Virus record (IMG/VR): IMGVR_UViG_3300045973_000529
Location: 1 to 64,000 of that record
Length of the DNA: 64,000 nucleotides
From: a virus
Strand: one strand, 5' to 3'
Below, one piece after another: positions 51,604 through 59,125 of this stretch; the stretch's first letter is position 1; the number at the start of each line of letters is the position of its first letter. The position numbers and the translations under genes were made by a program. The notes beneath the pieces are model-generated. The model searched no databases, was not told the DNA's origin, and saw only the letters and a program-made list of their open reading frames with translations.

Positions 51604-53264
51604 ACCTCGTCATTGTCGCTGGGGGCCTTGGCTCCCGCCTAGCCCCGCTCACAAACTTCATCCCTAAGTTCCTCGTGAACATTGGGAAGGAGACCGGGTT
51701 CGTGAAGATGTTGGAATACTGGCGTGAGTACCAGCCCGAGTCGATCACTGTGATCGTCCACAGCCGGTACAAGGGCTTGGTGCAAGCGTACTTCGATCTG
51801 TATTTCAAGAACGATCCACTGATGAAGACATGGTCGGATGACGGTGAAGAAATCCGTACTCCGTTCATCATCAAGACGGTCGACGAAGCGAACGGCTCGG
51901 CGCACGCGATCATGACGACTTGCGGTGATCATCTGAACAAGCAGCCAGTCCTGTTCACTTGGTGTGATGTGATTCCAGGCGAGTCCTTCGACATCGAGGA
52001 ACTGAACCACGGCGGCGCCTTCGCGTTCACGAACTATGACTACCCGAACAGGTACGACCTGGTTCAACCAATGGTGGCGCCGGATGCGCCAAAGCTCGGC
52101 TGGGCTGACCGTGTGCCAGCCATTCGGTCAGATGGTCGTGGTGGTCTGTTCGGCGTGTACTACGTCAGCACCTTCGAGAAGAAGCCCTTCACCGATGGTC
52201 AGGACTTCGTCGAGCTGCTTGGGCGGTACTCGCACCGTGGCTTCGTGTACGAGGTCAAGATGCCGAGCATTGTCGACTTCGGCGACATGCCAAAGCTCGA
52301 GCGTGTTCGCTCAACAGCCGATGCAGCTCGGTCCTTCAACTCGGTCAAGATGCACGGTGACCTCGTGCTCAAGAGCGCGCTGACAGCACAGGGCGAAGGT
52401 CTCATCAAGCGTGAAGTCGCTTGGTACAGCGAGCTCGATGCGATGCAATCGACTGTCCGTCGGCCGAAGCACTGGGCGAGCTCTGATGGCACGTCGTTTG
52501 TGATGTCGAAGGTCAAGGGCGTACCAGTCTGGGAACAGTGGTCGAAACTCGACGATGACGGTCGTGCAATGGTGCTGTCACGCATCTTCGAGCAGCTCGA
52601 TACGCTGCACTGCCACAAACGCGAGGTCGGTACAGTCCAAGTCCAGACCGACATTCGTGTCGAGGCGTACGACAAGCTCATTGCCAGGTACGACGAGATC
52701 AAGCCGATGATCGATGCCTTCGGCCCAGTGCAGTGGGTGAACTGCCACAAGCTCGAGTGCCTCGATCCGAAGGTCACGATCAAGCGCTTGTACGGGGAGT
52801 TGGCAAAGCAGTACAGCACGTCACTGCACAGTTTGATCCACGGTGACCTGCAGATGTCGAACACGATGATCGATCCTGACACCCTTGAGGTGACGCTGAT
52901 CGATCCACGTGGGTACTTCGGCAAGAGCACCACCTATGGTTGCGCTGATTACGACATCGCGAAGCTGTTGTACTCGCTCAGCGGCTACGATCTGTTCAAC
53001 TACTCGAAGGACTTCCATCTGATCCACAATGGGCTGGGCAGCGTTGGCGACGGGAGTCAACAGTGGTTCATCCAGTTCGACATCCCAACACCCAACACGG
53101 GCGGATGTCAGCCGATCTTCGAGCAGCGCTTCACGCGTGTTCACCAGCTCTGGTTGGCCGTGATCTGGATCGGGCTGGCGCAGTACATCAAGAACGACCC
53201 AGTGAAGTCGGTTGCGGCGCACTACCACGGTTTGGCCATGGCCGAAAGGATCCTTGCATCATGA
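51600..53264 (+). CDS. Bifunctional sugar nucleotidyltransferase - phosphotransferase (kinase) fusion
   Basis: 554 residues. Residues 1-240: a nucleotide-sugar pyrophosphorylase-type domain with VIVAGGLGSRLAPLTNFIPK (GG-G-R-L-P-K signature) and FTWCDVIPG as the metal-binding part. Residues 245-554: an APH/choline-kinase-like fold with LIHGDLQMSN (catalytic Asp416, Asn421) and TLIDPRG (Asp435). The protein could phosphorylate a small substrate and couple it to NTP, for example arabinose-5-phosphate to an NDP- or CMP-sugar. Linkage to the isomerase by ATGA overlaps supports one pathway. Alternative: a choline- or capsule-type cytidylyltransferase-kinase acting on surface polysaccharide. Confidence 0.82.
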   Translation: MNLVIVAGGLGSRLAPLTNFIPKFLVNIGKETGFVKMLEYWREYQPESITVIVHSRYKGLVQAYFDLYFKNDPLMKTWSDDGEEIRTPFIIKTVDEANGSAHAIMTTCGDHLNKQPVLFTWCDVIPGESFDIEELNHGGAFAFTNYDYPNRYDLVQPMVAPDAPKLGWADRVPAIRSDGRGGLFGVYYVSTFEKKPFTDGQDFVELLGRYSHRGFVYEVKMPSIVDFGDMPKLERVRSTADAARSFNSVKMHGDLVLKSALTAQGEGLIKREVAWYSELDAMQSTVRRPKHWASSDGTSFVMSKVKGVPVWEQWSKLDDDGRAMVLSRIFEQLDTLHCHKREVGTVQVQTDIRVEAYDKLIARYDEIKPMIDAFGPVQWVNCHKLECLDPKVTIKRLYGELAKQYSTSLHSLIHGDLQMSNTMIDPDTLEVTLIDPRGYFGKSTTYGCADYDIAKLLYSLSGYDLFNYSKDFHLIHNGLGSVGDGSQQWFIQFDIPTPNTGGCQPIFEQRFTRVHQLWLAVIWIGLAQYIKNDPVKSVAAHYHGLAMAERILAS

Positions 53265-53509
53265 AACCACGTTTCCAGTTCATCGCCGACAGCGCTGCAC
53301 CAATGGTGGTGTCTGGCACCGCCACTTGGACGTACACCGTTCAGGTGCGCGGAGAGGATGTCGAGCAGCAGCTTTCAGTGCACCTTGAGAGCTTCACAGA
53401 TGCGCACCAGTTGGACGCGCTGTTGGAGCACACATTCAAGCTCGGCATTCGCGAAGGCGACTGGCGCGTCATCCGCGCCGTCGAGAACGCTATGCAGGAG
53501 TATCAGTAG
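53261..53509 (+). CDS. Hypothetical protein
   Basis: 82 residues, beta-rich N terminus (APMVVSGTATWTYTVQVRGE), helical C terminus. ATG overlaps the upstream stop. Its 3' end overlaps the convergent kinase-like gene by 20 bases. Unknown function. Confidence 0.6.
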   Translation: MKPRFQFIADSAAPMVVSGTATWTYTVQVRGEDVEQQLSVHLESFTDAHQLDALLEHTFKLGIREGDWRVIRAVENAMQEYQ

Positions 53510-54293
53510 CCTTCTTGATGGTGATGTCACCGAGCTCCAGAAAGTACCGGTTGATCTCCATGTCGTCATCATCAATTAGTGGATCGAGGATCACGACTTG
53601 ATTGCCACGCTGTGCAAGGTTTCGTGATCCAGGGTCGAATCGCATGTTCCCGGATAGCACCTTCTTGTTCACGTCGCCCAGTGCTGTACAGAATCCAAGG
53701 AGCTCTGGATTAAGGTGCCTGGCGTACTGAATGTATGGGGCGTCATGCCCCTTCACATCGGTCATGATCCAGATCAGCGTCTTCGCGTCTTTGCGAGGAT
53801 CACCAGTGAACTCCTGTCCCGTTTCCATCAGCGTGTTCACGGTCACATAGTTCGCCAGATCGTCTTCCTCTTCGATGACCTTAGCGATCTTTGGATCGGT
53901 GAAGAGTTTGAAGGTTCCCGTCTTGCATGGTGACAGCAACTCCATCTTCACGTAGTACACCTTGCTTGAGTCAATCGGGTCGCCATCTTCACGGTCAAAA
54001 ATCCCGAGGTCCTTGAAGAATCTAGGCAGCCGACGAATCTTCGACTTCAACTTCGGAAGATACGGGTTGTCCTGGTTCTCGAGGCAGTACTTGATGAAAG
54101 ACTCATACGCTGAGTCGTACATCCAGAACTTGAAAACCGTCGTGCCATTCGTTAGAGCAACGCCATTTGTACCGCGCCCAAGTGGCCTGAGTTTTGTACG
54201 CCCCGCGTTGAACTCAGCCTGTAGCCATTCAACGGCGCTGACTGGCGTTTTGTCCTGCAGGTGCTTGATTCCGGTCAGTTCATCAACTCTCAT
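53490..54293 (-). CDS. Kinase-fold protein, late expressed (267 residues)
   Basis: A protein-kinase-like outline: Gly-rich loop LGRGTNGVALTNG (38-50), Lys55 in TTVFKFW, then NMRFDPGSRNL (Asp220, Asn225) and VVILDPL (Asp237), corresponding to catalytic-loop Asp/Asn and the DFG-type Asp. It shares architecture with the adjacent 216-residue protein (GRG/GGG loop, YCLENQDNPYLPK versus WCLQHQNNPYVPE), so the two are paralogues. Overlaps that gene by ATGA. Targets unknown; could be a pseudokinase. Confidence 0.65.
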   Translation of the reverse strand: MRVDELTGIKHLQDKTPVSAVEWLQAEFNAGRTKLRPLGRGTNGVALTNGTTVFKFWMYDSAYESFIKYCLENQDNPYLPKLKSKIRRLPRFFKDLGIFDREDGDPIDSSKVYYVKMELLSPCKTGTFKLFTDPKIAKVIEEEDDLANYVTVNTLMETGQEFTGDPRKDAKTLIWIMTDVKGHDAPYIQYARHLNPELLGFCTALGDVNKKVLSGNMRFDPGSRNLAQRGNQVVILDPLIDDDDMEINRYFLELGDITIKKATDTPA

Positions 54294-54940
54294 GCTGGGT
54301 CACCCATTTGTCCAGTGTCGATACGCACCGTTGGGGAAGGTGCAACAGGATCAGAGAAGACAAGCTGCTTTCCGCGCAACATCACATTCCCCTTGTGCAG
54401 ATCTAGATTGTTCACACCGTACGAGAGGATGTGCTTCCACATCTCGACGAAGTACTTGTCGCCCTTGCCAAGTTTGAAGGCCTGCTTCACGGCCGAGGTG
54501 ATGACGTACATGTCAGCTGTGTCGATGCCATCGGCCAGCTGATCAATGATCTCTTCCTCGTCATCATCGCTCGCGTCCAACCCGAGGGCCTTCACGAAGG
54601 CAGCGGTGTAGACCTTCTCCGTCTTGATTGGCGTCATCTTCTGCATGAACACGATGTGGTACGTCTTGATCTTGGCGCCTGGATCAGGATTCTGGTACTC
54701 AACTTGCTCAATGATCTCTGGCACGTACGGATTGTTCTGATGCTGCAAGCACCACTGCACGTACTTGGCGAACAGCTTGTCCTTGCCGGAGTAGACCTTG
54801 GTTACCACATTATGAAACTGTGGATGCTGGAAGACCTGGGAGAACGCGCCTCCACCAAGCTTCTTGATCTTCTCTTTCGTGACGAGCCGCTTCAGGTAGT
54901 CTTCGAGCGACTCTTCACGCAGCAGTTGAGCAACTTTCAT
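54290..54940 (-). CDS. Kinase-fold protein, late expressed (216 residues)
   Basis: MKVAQLLREESLEDYLKRLV leads into a Gly-rich loop LGGGAFSQVFQHP (28-40) with Lys48 in VVTKVY. Near the C terminus, NNLDLHKGNVMLR (Asp180, Asn185) and VFSDPV (Asp197) match the catalytic and metal-binding loops of Ser/Thr-kinase-like folds. The segment between the lobes is shortened. First gene of a two-gene late unit behind the TAAATAG box at 54962. It may act on host or virion proteins late in infection; inference. Confidence 0.68.
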   Translation of the reverse strand: MKVAQLLREESLEDYLKRLVTKEKIKKLGGGAFSQVFQHPQFHNVVTKVYSGKDKLFAKYVQWCLQHQNNPYVPEIIEQVEYQNPDPGAKIKTYHIVFMQKMTPIKTEKVYTAAFVKALGLDASDDDEEEIIDQLADGIDTADMYVITSAVKQAFKLGKGDKYFVEMWKHILSYGVNNLDLHKGNVMLRGKQLVFSDPVAPSPTVRIDTGQMGDPA

Positions 54941-54961
54941 TGACGATTCCTCTGTGATGGG

Positions 54962-54969
54962 CTATTTAC
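54962..54969 (-). promoter_or_regulatory. Late promoter variant (GTAAATAG)
   Basis: Minus-strand GGGTAAATAGCCC, 22 bases before the ATG at 54940. Same core and downstream GCCC as the fibre promoters, with G for the first C. Confidence 0.65.
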
Positions 54970-54985
54970 CCGTTACAGATTCGCG

Positions 54986-55014
54986 TTGTACTTTCTCAGG
55001 GACGGTGATAAGAT
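54986..55014 (+). promoter_or_regulatory. Promoter TTGTAC - 17 - TAAGAT, probably leaderless
   Basis: A good -35/-10 pair. The -10 ends seven bases before the ATG at 55022, leaving no room for a ribosome binding site in the transcript. It diverges from the late promoter at 54962. Confidence 0.65.
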
Positions 55015-55021
55015 GCTGAGC

Positions 55022-55276
55022 ATGAACATCGTCTCCCACTCCGATCCCAAGGCTGCCCTCGCCTGGTCCAAGATCCCCATCGGGATCGATGCCTGGAAGG
55101 CGAACTGCCTTGCCTCCAGCCATGTCCGCGAAGGCGACACGCTGCACTTCAACACCGACGCCTACAACGTCGTCTCCGCCTGGATCGACGGCACCTCGGT
55201 CTGCCTCGGGTACTTCTTCATCGACGGCGACGAGCGCAGCAAGATCGTCTCGGGCGCTGGCTGGAACCACCTCTGA
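55022..55276 (+). CDS. Hypothetical protein from a leaderless transcript
   Basis: 84 residues (MNIVSHSDPKAALAWSKIPI start), beta-rich (NVVSAWIDGTSVCLGYFFID). An ATG three codons upstream (55013) lies inside the -10 box, so 55022 is preferred. No family recognised. Confidence 0.6.
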   Translation: MNIVSHSDPKAALAWSKIPIGIDAWKANCLASSHVREGDTLHFNTDAYNVVSAWIDGTSVCLGYFFIDGDERSKIVSGAGWNHL

Positions 55277-55283
55277 GGGCTGC

Positions 55284-55745
55284 ATGAAGCCAATCGTCAA
55301 AGACCTGGCCCAGTGTACTCGTAACTGGGCCGAGAAGACCCGTGACCGGGTCTGTGCCCCATCCAATCTGATGGGCATGTGCGCCATCGCCAGTGCCCAT
55401 CTTCATCGGGTGCTGGCCGACGCGGGCGTCAAGACCGTGATCGCCGCGAACAACGGGCACGTGTTCCTGCTTCTGAACGGCTGCGTGCTCGACATCACCG
55501 CCACGCAGTTCTCGCGGGAAGTTGGTGACGATGGCTACCCGGCCGTGTTCTACCGCCGACACAGCCTGATCCTCTCCGGCTGTACCGAATACCGCACTCG
55601 GTTGTGGGACAGCCATTGGCACGCGTTGCACAAGTTCACCACCGTCGAGGAGCTGAACCTGTGGCAGCGGAACTGGTCTTCCAATCAGCAAGCTGTCCAT
55701 AACTGGGATCCAATCTTCATCAAGAACCCATGGATGTACTTTTGA
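55284..55745 (+). CDS. Putative papain/transglutaminase-like cysteine protease
   Basis: 153 residues. The order Cys33 in NLMGMCAIASAHLHRVL, His59 in ANNGHVFLLLNG and Asp70 in CVLDITATQF matches the Cys-helix, His-strand, Asp-strand layout of transglutaminase-like and related cysteine peptidases. No other domain. It could process a host or phage protein or cross-link substrates. Assignment by motif order only. It follows the previous gene by seven bases. Confidence 0.5.
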   Translation: MKPIVKDLAQCTRNWAEKTRDRVCAPSNLMGMCAIASAHLHRVLADAGVKTVIAANNGHVFLLLNGCVLDITATQFSREVGDDGYPAVFYRRHSLILSGCTEYRTRLWDSHWHALHKFTTVEELNLWQRNWSSNQQAVHNWDPIFIKNPWMYF

Positions 55746-55784
55746 TCGTTACAGATCTCTGATGTACAAGCTCTCGGGATGGAG

Positions 55785-55790
55785 TAGAAT
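55785..55790 (+). promoter_or_regulatory. Promoter -10 (TAGAAT), probably leaderless
   Basis: TAGAAT ends six bases before the ATG at 55797; ATGTAC lies 17 bases upstream (55762-55767) as a possible -35. A GGAG at 55781-55784 is upstream of the predicted start, so it would not be in this mRNA. Confidence 0.55.
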
Positions 55791-55796
55791 GCACTC

Positions 55797-56069
55797 ATGA
55801 GCTACATCGACATCTCCATCAAGGGCCCGGTCGGAACCTTCACCAAGCACGTCAAGCCGCTTGGTGTCTCGACCGAGATCATCCTCAAGGTTCCCGCTTG
55901 GGACATAACCTCGGTGCGCTGCCACGGCGATGACGCTGCGCTGCGCACCATGATCCTCGATCGCTTCGACGACCAACGGGTCGCTGAGATGCACTTGGTC
56001 GCCATCCGCACGGGCGATGTTGCTCGTGTGGCCTGCAAGAACCGCACCCTCATGGAGCAGCGCGCATGA
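55797..56069 (+). CDS. Hypothetical protein
   Basis: 90 residues, strand-rich (SYIDISIKGPVGTFTKHVKP). Predicted leaderless transcript. ATGA overlap with the next gene. No family recognised. Confidence 0.6.
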   Translation: MSYIDISIKGPVGTFTKHVKPLGVSTEIILKVPAWDITSVRCHGDDAALRTMILDRFDDQRVAEMHLVAIRTGDVARVACKNRTLMEQRA

Positions 56070-56443
56070 ACGTCACGATCCAAGAAATCGACCACAACGA
56101 GTTCCACATCCTGAACAACGGCGAGCGCGTGTTCGTCGTCGAGCGCGAGCACCTCAAGGGCGGCAAGCGCGGCTTCTGGCTCTGCAAGATGGAGACCATC
56201 ATCGGTCATCTGACCGTGATGCGTGATCAGTACAGCAACGACATCCTCGAGCGCGCCAAGGCGCACATCTCCGGTGCCGTGCCGTTCGGTCCATGGCGGT
56301 TCCGCAAGGACTGCGCCAAGAACGAGTTCCTCTGGCACAACCACGAGTGGCTCGCCGATCTCGCCTTCCAGTTCGGCGGCGAGTGGACGTCTGAGTACTT
56401 CGACTGGGAAGACCGAGCAATCCTGATCCAGAAGGTGGCATGA
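56066..56443 (+). CDS. Hypothetical protein
   Basis: 125 residues, basic middle (VEREHLKGGKRGFWLCKMET), Trp-rich C terminus (FLWHNHEWLADLAFQFGGEW). ATGA overlaps on both sides. Unknown. Confidence 0.6.
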   Translation: MNVTIQEIDHNEFHILNNGERVFVVEREHLKGGKRGFWLCKMETIIGHLTVMRDQYSNDILERAKAHISGAVPFGPWRFRKDCAKNEFLWHNHEWLADLAFQFGGEWTSEYFDWEDRAILIQKVA

Positions 56444-56751
56444 TGCGACTTCTACTGTGCTATTCCGACGGTGACCAATGCACGTGGTCGGCTGACTTCG
56501 TGCTGCCCATCGAGTACGAGTCTGCCGAGGCCGCGATCGTCGATTTCGAGGCGGCCTGCATGGCGGCCGTCAAGGAGAACGACTGGCGCCGGGCTGGTGA
56601 GTTCGTCTTCTGCGGCCACACCCTGAACGCTGACACGTTCTGGTTCACGGACCGCATGTGCGACCCGCGTGATCGCAAGCCGCATGCGTTCTACCCACCG
56701 GACTTCTACACCATCGACGAGTTCTTCGAACTCCGTAAGGGTCAATCATGA
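56440..56751 (+). CDS. Hypothetical protein
   Basis: 103 residues, acidic, with four cysteines (LLLCYSDGDQC, FCGHTL, MCDPRD) but no regular metal-binding spacing. ATGA overlaps on both sides. Unknown. Confidence 0.6.
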   Translation: MMRLLLCYSDGDQCTWSADFVLPIEYESAEAAIVDFEAACMAAVKENDWRRAGEFVFCGHTLNADTFWFTDRMCDPRDRKPHAFYPPDFYTIDEFFELRKGQS

Positions 56752-56984
56752 AACGCGTTCTGTTCTGGGCGGCGTTCCTGCCGCTCGCGGTCCTGCTCAT
56801 GGTGAGCGGGTTCGTCACGATGCTGTTTGTGTACCTCGGACAGCTCATGGCTGGCCTGTCCTGCGTGTACTCGCAGCTGCTCGACAACTGGGAGAACTGG
56901 TGCTATGACACGCAGGCAACCCAATGGGGCAAGCAGACCCTGAAGGACGCCTTCCTGTTCGGGTGGGAAAGCCACCATGGCTGA
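56748..56984 (+). CDS. Small membrane protein
   Basis: 78 residues with one long hydrophobic region (RVLFWAAFLPLAVLLMVSGF and VTMLFVYLGQLMAGL), probably two closely spaced membrane helices. The C-terminal part is polar. It precedes and overlaps (eight bases) the metallopeptidase-like gene, so both may act at the envelope. Confidence 0.6.
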   Translation: MKRVLFWAAFLPLAVLLMVSGFVTMLFVYLGQLMAGLSCVYSQLLDNWENWCYDTQATQWGKQTLKDAFLFGWESHHG

Positions 56985-57417
56985 ACTCCTGCAGATCCTG
57001 TTCCTGGCGGCAATCCAGTTCAGCGGTCTGCAAGGTGTTCAACCGCCAGTGGCGGCGCTGCATCACCATGAGATGATGCTCCAGGTCTGTGCTGATCTGG
57101 CACAAACGCCGGACTACCAGGACTGCGTGAACCAACATGGGCTGGTCGCGGCGTACATCATTGAGCAGCATCGAGTCGTCTACGACATGGACAACTTGAA
57201 TCTGAACGATGACACGGACAACTCATACGTGGTGCATGAGTTCACGCACTCGCTCCAAGCTCAGACCCATGGTGACGGCATCTTCACGACCTGCGAGGGG
57301 GTCTTTGCAGCCGAGAAGGAAGCGTACTTCGTGCAGCAGAAGTACCTGAAATCGCGATCCCAATTTCGACGCGTCGGCGATCGGCTGCGCTACATCACTT
57401 GCGAAAGTCTCAAATGA
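56977..57417 (+). CDS. Putative exported HEFTH metallopeptidase-like protein
   Basis: 146 residues. The N terminus (LLQILFLAAIQFSGLQ) resembles a signal peptide. VVHEFTHSLQAQ carries a zincin HExxH at 87-91, and an acidic helix about 25 residues later (EGVFAAEKEAYF) could supply the third zinc ligand. Two Cys pairs could form disulfides in the periplasm. Function unknown; envelope protein digestion is a guess. Confidence 0.58.
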   Translation: MAELLQILFLAAIQFSGLQGVQPPVAALHHHEMMLQVCADLAQTPDYQDCVNQHGLVAAYIIEQHRVVYDMDNLNLNDDTDNSYVVHEFTHSLQAQTHGDGIFTTCEGVFAAEKEAYFVQQKYLKSRSQFRRVGDRLRYITCESLK

Positions 57418-57668
57418 ACACGTACTGGTCTGATTGGCAGGCTCAAGCCCCTCGCGACTGCCCTATCTGTGAGCTCGACACTGCAACCCCACGGTACACG
57501 CTGAACGTCGTGAACTACGAAACCAAGCGTGTCAGCGTCATGACATTGGGCCAGGAAGTGCTCGGTCAGCTTATGACGTTCTGCGACCGACTCGAGATGC
57601 TGTCATCACAGCGTGCCAAGGCTCGCGTCTTCAGGCTGAACAAGATGTGGTACCGAACCCAACGCTGA
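57414..57668 (+). CDS. Hypothetical protein with N-terminal CxxC
   Basis: 84 residues; DCPICEL near the start is a single metal-knuckle half, with no clear second pair. ATGA overlap upstream. Last gene before a hairpin. Confidence 0.58.
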   Translation: MNTYWSDWQAQAPRDCPICELDTATPRYTLNVVNYETKRVSVMTLGQEVLGQLMTFCDRLEMLSSQRAKARVFRLNKMWYRTQR

Positions 57669-57673
57669 CGGTC

Positions 57674-57690
57674 CTCGCCAGCTGGGCGAG
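57674..57690 (+). terminator. Hairpin before the alanine dehydrogenase promoter
   Basis: CTCGCC (57674-57679), five-base loop, GGCGAG (57685-57690), then TTACGATT. A weak terminator. Confidence 0.45.
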
Positions 57691-57719
57691 TTACGATTGG
57701 CGTACCCTAGTTTCACAAT
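57691..57719 (+). promoter_or_regulatory. Candidate promoter TTACGA - 17 - CACAAT
   Basis: Between the hairpin at 57674 and the ATG at 57732. GAGGTAG at 57720-57726 is a good ribosome binding site. The -10 is imperfect. Confidence 0.4.
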
Positions 57720-57731
57720 GAGGTAGCCATC

Positions 57732-58829
57732 ATGCGCATCGGTGTTCCAAAGGAAATCAAGAACCACGAGTACCGTGTCGGTCTCACCGACGCAGCCGTT
57801 CGCGAATACGTCAAGCACCGACACGAGGTTCGCGTTCAGCGAGGCGCTGGTCGTGGTGCCAACATCTCGGACGAGGACTACGTCAACGCGGGCGCCATTT
57901 TGGTCGACACGGCTGAAGAGGTCTTCGGCATGTCGCAGATGATCGTCAAGGTCAAGGAACCTCAACCCTCCGAGATCGCGCTGTTGAACAACAGCCACAT
58001 CCTGTACACGTACCTCCATCTGGCACCTGATCGCGCCCAGACCGAAGGGCTCCTGAACTCCGGTGCCGTGTGCTTCGCGTACGAGACCTTCACCCAGCCT
58101 GGTGGTGGACTGCCGCTGTTGGCACCGATGTCCGAGGTCGCTGGTCGCATGGCGACTCAGGTCGCAGCCATGTACCTCATGAAGCCACTTGGCGGCAAAG
58201 GTGTGCTGATGGGTGGTGTCCCCGGTGTTGCCCCCGCGCACGTGGTCATTCTTGGCGCTGGCGTCGTTGGTACGAATGCGCTACAGATGGCCGTCGGTCT
58301 CGGCGCCCGTGTCACGGTGCTGGATGTGAATGTCCCGCGGCTCCGTCAGCTGGACCAGATCTACGGCAATCGCATCACTGCGCTGTACTCGACTGAGCAG
58401 TCCCGTCGTACCTGCATGATGGCGGACGCTGTCATCGGCGGCATTCTGCTGCCTGGTGCAGCAGCCCCGAAGCTCGTGACGGCCGACATGGTCGAGTTCA
58501 TGCAACCTGGCTCTGTGCTCGTGGACGTCGCCATCGATCAAGGCGGTTGCTTCGAGACCAGCCACGCAACGACGCACCAGGACCCGGTGTACATGGTGAA
58601 CGATGTCGTGCACTACTGCGTCGCGAACATGCCTGGTGCGTACGCTCGAACAAGCACCTATGCGCTGAACAACGCTACGCTTCAATACGGCCTCGAGATC
58701 GCGAGCTCTGGCTGGCGCGAGGCCATCAAGAACGAGCACATCAAGGCTGGGCTGAATGTCCAACAAGGCATCCTCACCTGCCGCGGCGTCGCCGATGCTT
58801 TCCCTGATCTTTGTTTTGTGGAGATTTGA
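57732..58829 (+). CDS. ald: Alanine dehydrogenase
   Basis: 365 residues, the full family length (about 370). All key residues are in register with characterised enzymes: Arg15 (EYRVGLT), Lys75 (KVKEPQPSE), His96 (TYLHLAPD), NAD-binding GAGVVG at 175-180 with Asp198, and the catalytic Asp in VDVAIDQGG (269). Also MSEVAGRMATQVAAMYLMK and GGVPGVAPAHVVILGAG. It converts L-alanine, water and NAD+ to pyruvate, ammonia and NADH, reversibly. Not a normal phage gene, so a likely auxiliary metabolic gene from a bacterial host. GAGGTAG ribosome binding site. Confidence 0.93.
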   Translation: MRIGVPKEIKNHEYRVGLTDAAVREYVKHRHEVRVQRGAGRGANISDEDYVNAGAILVDTAEEVFGMSQMIVKVKEPQPSEIALLNNSHILYTYLHLAPDRAQTEGLLNSGAVCFAYETFTQPGGGLPLLAPMSEVAGRMATQVAAMYLMKPLGGKGVLMGGVPGVAPAHVVILGAGVVGTNALQMAVGLGARVTVLDVNVPRLRQLDQIYGNRITALYSTEQSRRTCMMADAVIGGILLPGAAAPKLVTADMVEFMQPGSVLVDVAIDQGGCFETSHATTHQDPVYMVNDVVHYCVANMPGAYARTSTYALNNATLQYGLEIASSGWREAIKNEHIKAGLNVQQGILTCRGVADAFPDLCFVEI

Positions 58830-59111
58830 ATGACAAGCCCAACTGTTGCTTACATCGTCGAGATGACCGAGTACGAACGTGGTTGGGGCAGCCGGCCCGA
58901 TGGTTATCTCGCGTTCCCAACCGAAGCCGATGCCAAGGCGTACGTCACCAAGGAAACGGCGGAGCGGTCAATCCACAACGTGCCAGACGAGTACATCGCA
59001 TTCTCGATGGTCGGGTACAGGGAGTGCTCGCCGCGCATCATCGAGTCGATGGCGAATAGCGGCTGCCGCGGGTTCACGTACATCGATCGTCTCGATGAGC
59101 TGAAGACCTGA
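58830..59111 (+). CDS. Hypothetical protein
   Basis: 93 residues starting immediately after the ald stop. Mixed alpha/beta (TVAYIVEMTEYERGWGSRPD, GCRGFTYIDRLDEL). No family recognised. Confidence 0.6.
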   Translation: MTSPTVAYIVEMTEYERGWGSRPDGYLAFPTEADAKAYVTKETAERSIHNVPDEYIAFSMVGYRECSPRIIESMANSGCRGFTYIDRLDELKT

Positions 59112-59125
59112 TCGGTCGGAAACGC

